A stretch of 64,000 nt of DNA from Planctomycetaceae bacterium (GTDB lineage: Bacteria > Planctomycetota > Planctomycetia > Planctomycetales > Planctomycetaceae). The DNA lies in contig JAWKTX010000002.1 of NCBI GenBank assembly GCA_041398825.1, positions 434,001 to 498,000 of the forward strand, written 5' to 3'. This document shows positions 18,994 through 27,807 of the stretch, piece by piece. How positions within the stretch are numbered: the stretch's first letter is position 1; every line of letters starts with the position of its first letter. The notes beneath the pieces are model-generated. The model saw only the letters and a program-made list of their open reading frames with translations. It did no database searches and was not told where the DNA came from. The translations under genes and the position numbers were made by a program.

Positions 18994-20115
18994 ATGTTCA
19001 CAACCTTCGACCGTTATCTTCTGGGGCGACTCCTGCACACATTTGGTGTGTTCTTTATCGCTGCCTACGGTTTGTTTGTGGTGATTGACTTGTTTATGAA
19101 CGTGGACGACTTTCAGAACGATGCTGCCGGCCTGGTTCAGGTGGGCGGCAGCATTCTGGAATACTATACCTATCGGTGCGCAGAATTTTTTGAGATTGCC
19201 GGACCGGTTCTGATCGTGATTTCAGTGATTACGGTGCTTGGTCTGTTGCAGAAGAATTCTGAAACTTATCCGATTCTGGCTGCGGGCATCCCTGCCTTTC
19301 GCCTGTTGAAGCCGCTTTTGATCGCTGCGGCAATTCTGAATGTTCTGCTCATCGTCAATCAGGAATTCATCATCCCTTCGATTGCAGTGCAGCTTCAAAC
19401 TGCCCGGGGAAGTTCAACGGCCAAATTGCAGAAGGTGGAACCTGTTTACGATTTCTCAAACCACCTGATGCATATTGATGGTGAATTTGTGAAGGTAGAA
19501 GAACAGAAACTGCTTGCCGCAACGTTCACATTGCCCGCGCCCGAGTTGTCGACATCTGTCAATGCGCTGACGGCAGAGTATGCAGTTTACATGGATGCAG
19601 CCGATAAACGTCCCGCTGGCTGGATGCTGAAGAATCTGACAGGCGTTTTTGATTCTGACATCCTGACAGAAGAAGGTCGGCGTCGAGTGATCCCCCATCC
19701 CAACGGCCGCGACCTGTTCATTGTTTCGGCGGTCAGTTTTGACCAGCTTTATAACCGCGGTCGCAATCTGAAACTGCTTTCGTCGTCGCAGCTGGTGCAG
19801 CGGATCCGGAATCCATCAACTGGTCTGGTTCCGGTTCGCGGGCAAAGCCTGGCTCTGCATTCCCGAATCACTCGACCACTGCTTTGCCTGATCAGTATTA
19901 CAATTGCTCTGCCGCTGGTGATGAAAAAAGAATCTCGCAGTCTGATCATGAACATGGCCGTCTGCGCTGGTGTTCAGGGATTCTTCTATGGCGTGACGCA
20001 GGGATGTTTTGCATTGGGCAGCACGGGAGCCATCGCACCGGATCTGGCGGCATGGCTGCCGGTGATTGTCTGCGGAATTGCCAGCACTTGGACGGCGGGA
20101 TACGTTCAGACATAG
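18994..20115 (+). CDS. LptF/LptG-family permease (YjgP/YjgQ)
   Basis: Membrane subunit of an LptBFG-type ABC exporter, which extracts lipopolysaccharide from the inner membrane. The frame opens at 18919, but ATG 18994 (MFTTFDRYLLGRLLHTFGVF) gives the family N-terminus, in which the conserved DRYLL segment comes right at the start. The 373 residues show two N-terminal membrane helices, a third ending near 110, a periplasmic beta-jellyroll-like middle (about 130-280), and three C-terminal helices (LLCLISITIALPLVM, MAVCAGVQGFFYGVTQ, APDLAAWLPVIVCG). A single copy stands here without lptB or its partner, as is usual in planctomycetes. Confidence 0.85.
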   Translation: MFTTFDRYLLGRLLHTFGVFFIAAYGLFVVIDLFMNVDDFQNDAAGLVQVGGSILEYYTYRCAEFFEIAGPVLIVISVITVLGLLQKNSETYPILAAGIPAFRLLKPLLIAAAILNVLLIVNQEFIIPSIAVQLQTARGSSTAKLQKVEPVYDFSNHLMHIDGEFVKVEEQKLLAATFTLPAPELSTSVNALTAEYAVYMDAADKRPAGWMLKNLTGVFDSDILTEEGRRRVIPHPNGRDLFIVSAVSFDQLYNRGRNLKLLSSSQLVQRIRNPSTGLVPVRGQSLALHSRITRPLLCLISITIALPLVMKKESRSLIMNMAVCAGVQGFFYGVTQGCFALGSTGAIAPDLAAWLPVIVCGIASTWTAGYVQT

Positions 20116-20164
20116 ACTCCAGGACTCGATTTGAACAAGTTCAGCGTAGATCAAAGGGCAAGTA

Positions 20165-20938
20165 ATGTCGGATGATGTTAAGAACGAAATTCGCCAGCTG
20201 AATCGCACTCAAAGGCGCGTCATTGGCGTCCTGATGGAGAAGGCATTCACGACACCGGACCAGTACCCATTAACACTGAAAGCAACGACCACCGGCTGCA
20301 ACCAGAAGAATAACCGCGATCCAGTCACCGATTACAGCGAATCGCAGGTGGCGGATGCTCTTGAGGCGTTAAGGCAACTGGGGCTGATCGCCGAAGTCTT
20401 TACCGATGGTGGCAGAGCAGCACGCTATCGCCACTACATGCGGCACAAATTTGACTTCTCCGAAACACAGTTTGCTGTCATCGCGGAATTGCTGCTCAGA
20501 GGTCGTCAGCAACCTGGTGAATTGCGCACACGTGCCAGTCGGATGGTCAAAATTGAAAGTCAGGAACAGCTGAAGGCGGATCTGCAGGACCTTCAGGAAA
20601 AAGGATTTATTCAGGCCAATGGCGCGCTCGAACGACGTGGGGTGGAAGTCGATCACACGTTCTACATGGATCGAGAAGGTCAGAAAATGGAGCAGATGGC
20701 GGACGAACCGACCGTGTCTGCCTCACCAGCGACTCCCACTCGTGTTTCAACGCCTGTTGCTGCGCCCGCAAGCACGCCTGCGAACGAAAGAACTGCCAGC
20801 GGTCATGGGGATTCTGTTGCCCTGAATCAGGCCATGCTGAGGTTAACCGAACTCACGGCACAGTTTTCCGCGCTGGAATCCACGGTCGAAGAATTACGAG
20901 ACCGACTCGAACGACTTGAATCTGACCTCGGCGGTTAA
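20165..20938 (+). CDS. YceH-family (UPF0502/DUF480) protein
   Basis: DUF480 protein of unknown biochemical role with two winged-helix domains. The family block is clear at residues 8-85: LNRTQRRVIGVLMEKAFTTP, YPLTLKATTTGCNQKNNRDP and the second-helix region VADALEALRQLGLIAEV, followed by QQPGELRTRASRM of the second domain. It then has an Ala/Pro/Thr-rich linker (about 180-215) and a C-terminal coiled-coil-like segment (LTAQFSALESTVEELRDRLERL). GGGCAAGTA precedes the ATG. It is 49 bases after the permease and probably co-transcribed. The family fold suggests nucleic-acid binding; this is not shown. Confidence 0.88.
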   Translation: MSDDVKNEIRQLNRTQRRVIGVLMEKAFTTPDQYPLTLKATTTGCNQKNNRDPVTDYSESQVADALEALRQLGLIAEVFTDGGRAARYRHYMRHKFDFSETQFAVIAELLLRGRQQPGELRTRASRMVKIESQEQLKADLQDLQEKGFIQANGALERRGVEVDHTFYMDREGQKMEQMADEPTVSASPATPTRVSTPVAAPASTPANERTASGHGDSVALNQAMLRLTELTAQFSALESTVEELRDRLERLESDLGG

Positions 20939-21174
20939 ACCAACGGGAGATCGCTGAATACAGTTTCAACGCGCAAGGCCGCAAACCATCAGATCCCGTC
21001 CAATCGTCGATTTCATTCCTGCGACCTCACGAGCCAACTGGTGTCTGCAGGCAATGTCGTTTCGGAATTGAGGATCAGAATGCCGCCAGTACTCAGCACT
21101 AATCGAATCCAGACACGGCCAGAATCAATCTTTACGCTGGCCATCTTTCTGGTAAGTTCGTCGCAACGGGCCGT

Positions 21175-22584
21175 TTATCGGATACCGAGGTTGGCCTGCA
21201 TGTTTTTCTTGTATGCTTCGACCCCTGGCTGCCCATAAGGATTGGTTCCCACAAGCCGTCCCTCAAGAACCGTTGCCAGCATCAGCATTTGGAACACCTG
21301 GCCGATCGTGTGTTCGTTGATTTCCGGAAGCATGATATCCGCGGTGGGTCGTTTGTCGTCAGCATAGGCCTGATTGGTGCCGTCAATCGCAGCCTGCAGA
21401 ATGCGGGGGAATTCGACTCCTGCCAACTGATTGAGCTGGTCCTGATCAAGACTGTGCGATGGTAGTGTCAATGGTGGTTTCGATGGAGTTCCGGGCAGTA
21501 GATTCGTGATGAGCTTATCGCGACGACCTTCCTGATGCTGCTGACCTCGACTATGCAGATCACGCGTGTTGACCACCGTGATGGGAGTCGCCCCTCGTTC
21601 GTGCTTGCCGAGACTTTCGCTCAACAACTGATCGTACCACAACCCCACAGCTTCCAGCTTGCTGCCCCATGTCGACAGGAGCCGAATAATCATGCCGCAA
21701 TCATTTTCGAATACGTGCCCGACTGCTGTGTAGTCCATGACTGCGTTGTTGCCGAATGGAGCGGATCGGAAATGTTCCGTCATATCTGCAGCACCCTGCA
21801 ACAGTTGCCGAATATCCATCCCCGAAATGGCAGCAGGCAACAGACCGACGGCAGTCAGCACAGAAAAGCGTCCGCCGATACCTTCCGGGATTGAAAATAC
21901 ATCCTGGTAGCCCGCAGCGTTGGATAGATTTCGAAGTCTGCCGGCGTCACCCGTGACCGGAACAATCAGCTCGGCTGCTTTGGTACCGAATCGACGTTCG
22001 ATCAATGCACGAAATGTTCGAAAAGCGGCTGCGGTTTCGAGCGTTCCACCAGATTTACTGATCACAACCACAGCAGTGCGACCCAGCGGCGAATCTGCCG
22101 GATTTGCGGCAGCCCGGTGTTCAAGCAATTCAAGAAGAGCTGACTGGTTATCAGAATCGACATTCCACCCATCGAAGTAAATTCGCGGAATGCCGTTGCG
22201 TTCCTCTCGGCCAAGCTCATTGTGATAGGGATTTCGCAACGCCTCCATCATGGCTCGCATGCCCATGTAGGAACCTCCGATCCCAAGGACGACAACTGAA
22301 TCAACTTCGTTTCGAATGCGCGCTGCGCATTTTTCGAGCCGAACGACCAGACTCGTGTCGCCATTGTCTTTCAGGTCCTGAAGAAGTTCTTCCGGCCATT
22401 GAATGAATCCTGCATCCAGCGGCTGCTTCTCCGCAGGGACCTCCGCACCACTTTGCCACAATTCAACATCGTTCAACGTTTCTTCACGGGCTTTATCTAT
22501 CGCTGGCTGAACGGACCTGAGCCGATCCGCAGACAGTAATTTCAGCGCAGCTTCCGGAACGTATTGAATGATGGGTTTCGTCAT
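21175..22584 (-). CDS. pgi: Glucose-6-phosphate isomerase
   Basis: Interconverts glucose-6-phosphate and fructose-6-phosphate. The start is taken at ATG 22584 (MTKPIIQYVPEAAL); the frame runs 26 codons further upstream in low-complexity sequence. Family marks: VVVLGIGGSYMGMRAMMEAL, VISKSGGTLETAAAFRTF (the SKSGGT phosphate-binding motif), GGRFSVLTAVGLLPAAISGM (PGI signature 1 with the active-site region), SLGKHERGATPITVVNTRD and the C-terminal region TNPYGQPGVEAYKKNM with the catalytic Lys. About 469 residues, like the bacterial/archaeal-type PGI of Bacillus and planctomycetes. It stands alone. Confidence 0.93.
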   Translation of the reverse strand: MTKPIIQYVPEAALKLLSADRLRSVQPAIDKAREETLNDVELWQSGAEVPAEKQPLDAGFIQWPEELLQDLKDNGDTSLVVRLEKCAARIRNEVDSVVVLGIGGSYMGMRAMMEALRNPYHNELGREERNGIPRIYFDGWNVDSDNQSALLELLEHRAAANPADSPLGRTAVVVISKSGGTLETAAAFRTFRALIERRFGTKAAELIVPVTGDAGRLRNLSNAAGYQDVFSIPEGIGGRFSVLTAVGLLPAAISGMDIRQLLQGAADMTEHFRSAPFGNNAVMDYTAVGHVFENDCGMIIRLLSTWGSKLEAVGLWYDQLLSESLGKHERGATPITVVNTRDLHSRGQQHQEGRRDKLITNLLPGTPSKPPLTLPSHSLDQDQLNQLAGVEFPRILQAAIDGTNQAYADDKRPTADIMLPEINEHTIGQVFQMLMLATVLEGRLVGTNPYGQPGVEAYKKNMQANLGIR

Positions 22585-22971
22585 GGTTTCAGGCTTCTTT
22601 ATGCTCGATGCTTTTTCGTGTTTGATGAACTGTGTGCTTGATGAACTGTATGTTTGATTCAATCGGGACTGGATTTCTGTGCCATCAATTCATTGATGAC
22701 AGCGAAGACGCAGACACTGCGGCTGTCTTCAATTGCGGATACGGTCGATTCTTACACGTTTCCGCGTTTCGAAGTAAACGCCGCCATGGTTCCTGTTGTG
22801 TCTGAATGACTGGCGATCCGCACAACCCCAGGCTCCAGACAAATCCGGCGGAACATCGCTTTCGATGAATCCGAAGTCTAGCAGGGCATCGAAAGAACCG
22901 AAGCGTGACGCCAACAACCATTGACTTCAAAATCCATTCTGAAAGCAGTTCCGAATTGATGACCTTGTGCG
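22585..22971. other. Intergenic region, nothing recognised
   Basis: About 390 bases between the pgi start and the vsr stop. The first part is in frame with pgi but low in complexity. No gene or RNA is supported. Confidence 0.4.
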
Positions 22972-23433
22972 TTAAGTGCTGACAGGTTCGCCCGAACACT
23001 CGGGACTGGGTGGGGAGTCATTCTCCGACAGAAAGTCGACCAGTCGGGGAATGAGCAGTCCCGGAACATCTTTGGTCCAGCATTCCCAAACGGTCAGCAC
23101 CTTCCAGCCTGCGTGCCGCAATTGCTTTCGATTTCGCTGATCACGCTTCACATTTTCGCTGCGTTTCGTTTGCCAGAATTCAGTATTCGTAGCGGGCACG
23201 ACTCTGCCATACCGACACCGGTGCATGTGCCAGAAACAGCCGTGTACGAAGATAATCCTGCCGTGCCTTGGCAGGACCAAATCCGGCTTTCCCGGCAGAT
23301 CTCTGCGGTGCAGCCGAAATCGATACCCAAGGCGATGGACGACTGAACGGACAATGATCTCCGGCTTCGTATCTTTTGATCGAATGCGGGACATGTTGAA
23401 CGATCGCTGTTCAGAATTGTGAACGTCCACCAT
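22972..23433 (-). CDS. vsr: Very-short-patch repair endonuclease (Vsr family), orphan
   Basis: Vsr nicks DNA 5' of T in T:G mismatches that arise from deamination of 5-methylcytosine. Full length at 153 residues. Family marks: NMSRIRSKDTKPEIIVR, GYRFRLHRRDLPGKPDLVLP (catalytic Asp in KPDL), FVHGCFWHMHRC (catalytic and zinc-binding His/Cys), FWQTKRSENVKRD and the C-terminal VWECW. Vsr genes usually sit beside a cytosine-C5 methyltransferase, and none is present within the window. It starts 33 bases after the dehydrogenase gene stops and is probably read from the same promoter. Vsr-like proteins also occur in some defence contexts; nothing here supports that. Confidence 0.9.
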   Translation of the reverse strand: MVDVHNSEQRSFNMSRIRSKDTKPEIIVRSVVHRLGYRFRLHRRDLPGKPDLVLPRHGRIIFVHGCFWHMHRCRYGRVVPATNTEFWQTKRSENVKRDQRNRKQLRHAGWKVLTVWECWTKDVPGLLIPRLVDFLSENDSPPSPECSGEPVST

Positions 23434-23466
23434 GTTGCATTCCTTCGATTCAAATTGCTCCCAGTG

Positions 23467-24507
23467 TCAGGCAATTGCCTGGCCGTCGGAGGATTCGCCA
23501 ATTCGGACCACGACCTTCCCGAAATGACTTCCGGACTTGAGATACCGATACGCTTGCCTGGCTTCCGAAAAATCGAAAACACGATCGACGATTGGTTCAA
23601 GCTTGTTGGCCGAAATGGCTTGATTCATATCCTGGAACATCGATCGACTTCCGACATAGATTCCCTGCATCGTAACCCGATTGAACAGCGCGAGCATTGG
23701 ATTGACATCGCCTGCCGCACCGGTGAGTACGCCAATCATGGAAACCCGACCACTGACCCGCGCACACGCCAGAGACTTCGGCAATGTGCCCGGGCCACCC
23801 AGTTCAATAACGTTGTCCACACCTCGACCGTCGGTCAATCGCAGTACTTCGTTTTCCCACTCCGGCGTAGTGCGGTAATTAATTGTCTCATCCGCACCGA
23901 GTTGTCGCGCCTTCATGAGTTTGTCATCACTGCTGGAAGTAATAATCACTCTGGCTCCGTGCATCTTTGCAAATTGCAGCGCAAAGAGTGAGACACCACC
24001 GGTGCCGAGTGTCAACACGGTCTGGCCGGCCTGAAGTCCACCCAGAGACACCAGCGCTTGCCAGGCCGTGACAGCGGCGCATGGTAGAGTCGCTGCCTGC
24101 TCGAAGCTGAGGTGCGATGGAATTGGCAACAAGGCTCGTTCGGAAAAAACCACCTGTTCGGCTAAAACGCCATCGATTCCACCGCCGCGAGCCGTCTGCA
24201 TTTGAGCTTCGTCAACGTCGCCGGATTCCCAGTCTTCGAAGAAGCAATTGACAACGCGGTCTCCCGGCTGGAGACCAGTGACGCCTTCACCAACAGCCAG
24301 GACTTCGCCTGCCCCATCTGACAATGGAATCACCGGACAACGATCATTCCGTGGGTATCCACCACGTGTGATAATCAGATCGCGAAAATTCAGGCTGGCA
24401 GCTTTCATTCTGACAACAACCTGGCCAGGTCCGGGATTCGGTTCGGCAACGTCAATCAGCCCGATGGCATCGATGCCTCCATCACTCTGGATCTGGTATG
24501 CCTTCAT
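23467..24507 (-). CDS. Zinc-independent-looking MDR alcohol dehydrogenase / quinone-reductase-like oxidoreductase
   Basis: Medium-chain dehydrogenase/reductase with a GroES-like N-terminal domain and Rossmann C-terminal domain. Start ATG 24507 follows GGGAG by six bases. Marks: LNFRDLIITRGGYP, VIPLSDGAGEVLAVGEGV (GEG region), TLPCAAVTAWQALVSLGG, the nucleotide loop VLTLGTGGVSLFALQFAK and GSRSMFQDMNQAI. The usual catalytic Cys-His-Glu zinc site and the four-Cys structural zinc site are not visible, so it is more like the zinc-free NAD(P)H-dependent alcohol dehydrogenase/quinone reductase branch. Substrate unknown. It is the upstream gene of vsr. Confidence 0.82.
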   Translation of the reverse strand: MKAYQIQSDGGIDAIGLIDVAEPNPGPGQVVVRMKAASLNFRDLIITRGGYPRNDRCPVIPLSDGAGEVLAVGEGVTGLQPGDRVVNCFFEDWESGDVDEAQMQTARGGGIDGVLAEQVVFSERALLPIPSHLSFEQAATLPCAAVTAWQALVSLGGLQAGQTVLTLGTGGVSLFALQFAKMHGARVIITSSSDDKLMKARQLGADETINYRTTPEWENEVLRLTDGRGVDNVIELGGPGTLPKSLACARVSGRVSMIGVLTGAAGDVNPMLALFNRVTMQGIYVGSRSMFQDMNQAISANKLEPIVDRVFDFSEARQAYRYLKSGSHFGKVVVRIGESSDGQAIA

Positions 24508-25101
24508 TGATTTCTCCCTTGTACGTGCGGCTTGATTGTCTGACTTTCCTGTTCCACCGATCGCAGCAGCAGGCAACGCCAGCCCTAAACTCCACTCACA
24601 ATTGCTCCACCTGCGGCCTGAAACACCCCGGATAGAGTACTGGGCCGTATCAAGTCAGGCAAACACACCACCGTCGCATGGGTGCGATATTCAGGCTTAT
24701 GACAACTGCGAACGGGAGGCCGAATTCAAACTTCGATTGCCGCCGTCGGACACACCGCAGTCGATCATCGAAAATGCCATTCAGGTTTCTGCGTCCCTGG
24801 TCGCGGTCCGCCAACGCAAACTGTGGGCGTCACCAACAGTCGGAAAGCAGTGGATTTGGACACCCGGTTGGGGACCCTTCACTCGGCATTCAATCAGTCT
24901 CGGTATTCGGCGGGGCATCAACCTGACTGTCTTCCGGTTAAATGTGATCACGCCAGAATTGATTGTCGCTTTCTGAAGCACGAACACACGGGATTTTCAG
25001 CAGGCTTTGCAGGTGCGAAGGTGTCGCTGCGATCAGCCAGATTTTCTGACTTGTCGTGGCCGCTCAGTTTCGCCCCACTGCAGTAAGAGTGAAAGGAAAT
25101 T
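24508..25101. other. Intergenic region, nothing recognised
   Basis: About 590 bases lie between the dehydrogenase and the esterase gene. Several overlapping open frames exist on both strands, but none has a ribosome site or a recognisable product. No RNA gene or strong palindrome was seen. Confidence 0.4.
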
Positions 25102-26031
25102 CTATTTCTCGGATGAATCCGAGCCGGGACTCAAAAATTCCCGCAGTTTGAGCCAGTTTGCGGCTCGCCCTGGCCAGTCTTCTGCAACGGGACTTCCTTT
25201 CACAGGTCGCATCCCATAGCCATGCCCACCTCGTTCATAAATGTGAAGTTCTGCGGGTACTTTTTTGCTGATGAGTTGGGAGTACAGTAGAAGGGTTCCA
25301 TTGACTTTTGATGCCGGATCGTCGGCCGCCTGAGCAATGAAGGTGGGAGGCGTCTTTTCGTTGATTTCGATGTTGCCGCGAAGATGCGTTCCTTCCGGGT
25401 TCGAAACCTGATACGGGTAGATCAGCAGCAACAGATCTGGGCGATGATTCAGTCTCTTCTCACCCCCGTCGAATTGAACTTCGGTGGTGGCGGCGACCAG
25501 AGCAGTCTGGCCACCTGCGGAAAATCCAAGGACTGCAATCCGATTTGGCTGGATTCCATAATCGGCCGCCTTCTCGCGAATTTTCATCACCGCCATTTGC
25601 GTGTCCATTACGGGGCCTGCGTTCGGTTCTGGTTGCTTGTTTGTGGGTGTTCGGTAGGCCAGCTGAAAGGCGACAAGCCCCTGATCTGCGAACCAGTGAC
25701 CGAGATCTTTGCCTTCGTGCTCGTCCGACAAACGGCCGAATCCTCCGCCGGGAACAATAATCACGCATGAACCAGTTCGTGGCACCTCCCGGGCTGGCTC
25801 GTAGACAAAGACCCGGGGCCTGGAAACGTTGAAACGACGAGTCTTGCCGTCCTGTCCCGTCACCTGAGATTCTTCGGGTTCGGCTGGCACAATCGGTCCC
25901 GGAACTGGTCCGTCCCAGATGGCAATTTCCGGGCGTTCTCCGGGACGCTGTGCCATTGTTACCGGTGTGGAAAGCAGAGCCAGCAGGAGAACGACAGGGG
26001 TTTGCCAGCGGCGAGAATGGGTCATTTCCAT
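25102..26031 (-). CDS. Secreted alpha/beta hydrolase (esterase/acyl-hydrolase type)
   Basis: A secreted serine hydrolase of the carbohydrate-esterase-like group that is frequent in planctomycetes. The signal peptide is visible after ATG 26031 (about residues 8-28, TPVVLLLALLSTPVTMAQ). The oxyanion-hole region is CVIIVPGGGFGRLSDEHEG, the nucleophile elbow GFSAGGQTAL (Ser in GxSxGG) and the catalytic His is in GGHGYGMRP near the end; the Asp is probably in IAQAADDPAS. 309 residues. Similar proteins remove acetyl or other acyl groups from polysaccharides, but the substrate cannot be told here. It lies next to the tRNA-Arg gene and reads away from it. Confidence 0.82.
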   Translation of the reverse strand: MEMTHSRRWQTPVVLLLALLSTPVTMAQRPGERPEIAIWDGPVPGPIVPAEPEESQVTGQDGKTRRFNVSRPRVFVYEPAREVPRTGSCVIIVPGGGFGRLSDEHEGKDLGHWFADQGLVAFQLAYRTPTNKQPEPNAGPVMDTQMAVMKIREKAADYGIQPNRIAVLGFSAGGQTALVAATTEVQFDGGEKRLNHRPDLLLLIYPYQVSNPEGTHLRGNIEINEKTPPTFIAQAADDPASKVNGTLLLYSQLISKKVPAELHIYERGGHGYGMRPVKGSPVAEDWPGRAANWLKLREFLSPGSDSSEK

Positions 26032-26238
26032 CGTGATCAGCCTGCGAGGAACAGAGGGCAAAGATGAATCGGGACTCAGGTAGAACCAACTTTGGCGGAT
26101 ATTCCAGCAAAGTCATCCCGACTCTGGTACCGACTTGACAAACGAAGGCTGGAATAAATGTTTAGGGTTGTCAGTCAAAACAATTCCTGTAGACTTCCCG
26201 CCAGCGGCTGAAAGGCAGTCCCTGTCCCACGCCAAAAT

Positions 26239-26312
<74 letters not shown>

Positions 26313-26313
26313 G

Positions 26314-26604
26314 TTAAATGAAGCCAGTGTTTACCGTGTTATGCGGAACGCTGGCTTTTTTTCGTTGCTGCTCTGTGCCCAAAAGATCATTCCAGAAAGG
26401 CATCCCGAGCGTTTTCTGAGGTTTCCCGGCAGCATCAACCAGATGGATTCGGCAAGGGAGTGACTCGTGCCGGTCGTTGTTGACCCGGAACTGAATGGTT
26501 CCGGTGTCGGCCGCGGTGAGCTGCCCCGCAAACGAAGCAACCATAGCCCACGCTACACAGACGCAGGACACAGCGCAGCCAGAACGAGCGATGGCAGCAG
26601 GCAA
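26314..26604 (-). pseudogene. N-terminal fragment of a PHP/CehA-like secreted protein
   Basis: The leftward frame gives a signal-peptide-like start (VSCVCVAWAMVASFAGQLTA) followed by the N-terminal beta domain seen in the complete protein at 33222-34760: compare TIQFRVNNDRHESLPCRIHL here with IHFKVTDDRGDSLPCRIHV there. The similarity ends after about 75 residues (MPFWND against YPYWSD). The frame then runs into the complement of the tRNA terminator and stops. The metal-binding region is absent, so the fragment cannot be an enzyme. The frame begins with TTG at 26604 and no clear ribosome site. The cut so near the tRNA-Arg end suggests that insertion or deletion at the tRNA removed the rest. 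Confidence 0.65.
26322..26362 (+). terminator. Intrinsic terminator of tRNA-Arg
   Basis: AGCCAGTGTT pairs with AACGCTGGCT (10 pairs, one G-U), separated by a 15-base loop, followed by seven T. It lies 9 bases after the tRNA. Confidence 0.88.
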
Positions 26605-26674
26605 ACTCCACTTGATTATTCGAGCAACTTCAGCAGTCGGTTGGCGGCGGCTCAGTGATCAAGCGGCTGGTCAG

Positions 26675-27100
26675 CTGCGTGTCGGACAACTTGGCCTCTC
26701 GGCCACGGGTTAAACACAATACCGTTCACCGAACCGAGATAATGTAGTGGATCTCGCCAGAGATCCCTGTATTTTTCCAGGAGAAGTCTGGCGACTCCCA
26801 CTACATTTTGAACGGCATTGGAGTTGAACAAGACAGAACAATCCGTTCATGAAGAGCCTGTCTGAACGAGACAGAATACTACCAATACGCAGCATCGCTC
26901 AATGCCGCGACACATTGGCAGTGACCGCGAAATTCTTCCACGGGTGTCGAATTGAGTGACTGACCCAGCCAGCCTTCCGGCTGTGAGAGTTCAAACGGGG
27001 GACGAATCGTCTGCGGAGAAATCGACCGGAACCCGACCTTTGAATAGAACGCGGGATCCCCATAGGTCACGACCAACTCGACGTGCTGATCCTGAAGCTG
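26675..27100. repeat. 426-bp direct repeat, left copy
   Basis: Collinear with 35378-35803 at a constant offset of 8703 bases, with no gap and about a dozen substitutions that I could find. It contains the right arm of a TTAACCCGTGGC hairpin, a hairpin with arms AATGTAGTGG/CCACTACATT at 26741-26807, and the last 73 or so codons of a GNAT gene. Its left edge falls inside the loop of the REP hairpin that is complete in the right copy, and its right edge is an abrupt join to the TetR-operon remnant at 27098-27105, where CTGCTGAC is shared. Confidence 0.9.
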
Positions 27101-27103
27101 CTG
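26879..27103 (-). pseudogene. GNAT acetyltransferase, C-terminal fragment
   Basis: About 75 codons identical in length to the C-terminal part of the intact gene at 35582-36118 (YSKVGFRSISP, EEFRGHCQC, ALSDAAYW). The N-terminal two thirds with the acetyl-CoA site are missing: upstream of codon LQDQHVELV the sequence turns into an unrelated remnant. It has no start and cannot fold as a GNAT protein. Confidence 0.85.
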
Positions 27104-27198
27104 ACAGCCGACAAGACTGAAGACTTGATCCACACGGTCTTCAACAATCCGGGGCATGATCACAAGCAGACTCGCAAGGACGTGAGCCAAACGCCGTG
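27101..27198 (+). pseudogene. 3' tail of a redoxin/cytochrome-type gene
   Basis: The + frame reads LTADKTEDLIHT...KQTRKDVSQTP and then stops, matching the last 33 residues of the intact protein at 46079-47968 (LTAEKTEDLIHT...QQPRKDVGQTP). The stop overlaps the GTG start of the broken TetR copy, just as ATGA overlaps in the intact pair. This shows that a whole diverged copy of the operon once stood here; all but its end has been lost. Confidence 0.75.
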
Positions 27199-27804
27199 AG
27201 CGCCCGAAGTGAATCAGCGGCTCGAACGCGCGAGCAATTGCTCGATGAAGCGTTGACCTTGTTTTCGCAACGCGGGTATGTCGCCACAGGCATTCGGGAC
27301 ATTTTGCAAGCGGCTGGAGTAACTCAGCCCACTCTTTACCACCATTCTGCCGACAAAGCATCCTTGTTGCAAACGCTGATCGAGCGGCACTATGGCGAGA
27401 GCCAACAACGGTTGGAAACGAACATCGTAAGTGAAGCGACAGCTTTGGGTAAGCTACTAGCATTCGTCACCTCATCGTTTCAGCACTACTGAGTTGATCC
27501 GCGCGTACCAAGGCTAATGTTCCAAACCTATTATGGCCCAACCGTTCCAGAGATTGACGGTGTACTGGACAAGTTGACGGAGCAGCGATTTCGGCTTGTC
27601 GTAAGCACCACGAAATATGGCATGCATTCTGGTGAGCTGAGAGATTCGAACGCTGAGTCCCTTGCTTTGACTTTTTGCAGCATAGTGGATCAGCCGCTGA
27701 ATCTATTTTCTCGCAAATCAAGGCCCAAGAGATACCTGACGCCTGAGTTTGCGTGCTCAATCGTCAACATGTTTATGACGGTTGCAGCGGCAAAGCCAGG
27801 CTAA
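27196..27804 (+). pseudogene. TetR-family regulator with an in-frame TGA
   Basis: Clear relative of the intact TetR at 47965-48567: the DNA-binding part reads RTREQLLDEALTLFSQRGYV, TQPTLYHHSADKASLLQTL, then FQHY followed by TGA, then in the same frame VDPRVPRLMFQTYYGPTVPE to the end. The intact gene has Cys (TGT) where this copy has TGA. The start is GTG in place of ATG. The other codons differ throughout but keep the protein similar, so the copy diverged while functional and was broken later. A 99-residue DNA-binding fragment could still be made and might interfere with the intact repressor, but this is only a possibility. Confidence 0.82.
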
Positions 27805-27807
27805 TGT

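Noticed and set aside
24536..24976. Open frame of 146 codons on the + strand.
   Set aside because: No ribosome site, no recognisable pattern and biased composition; it looks like chance in a non-coding gap.
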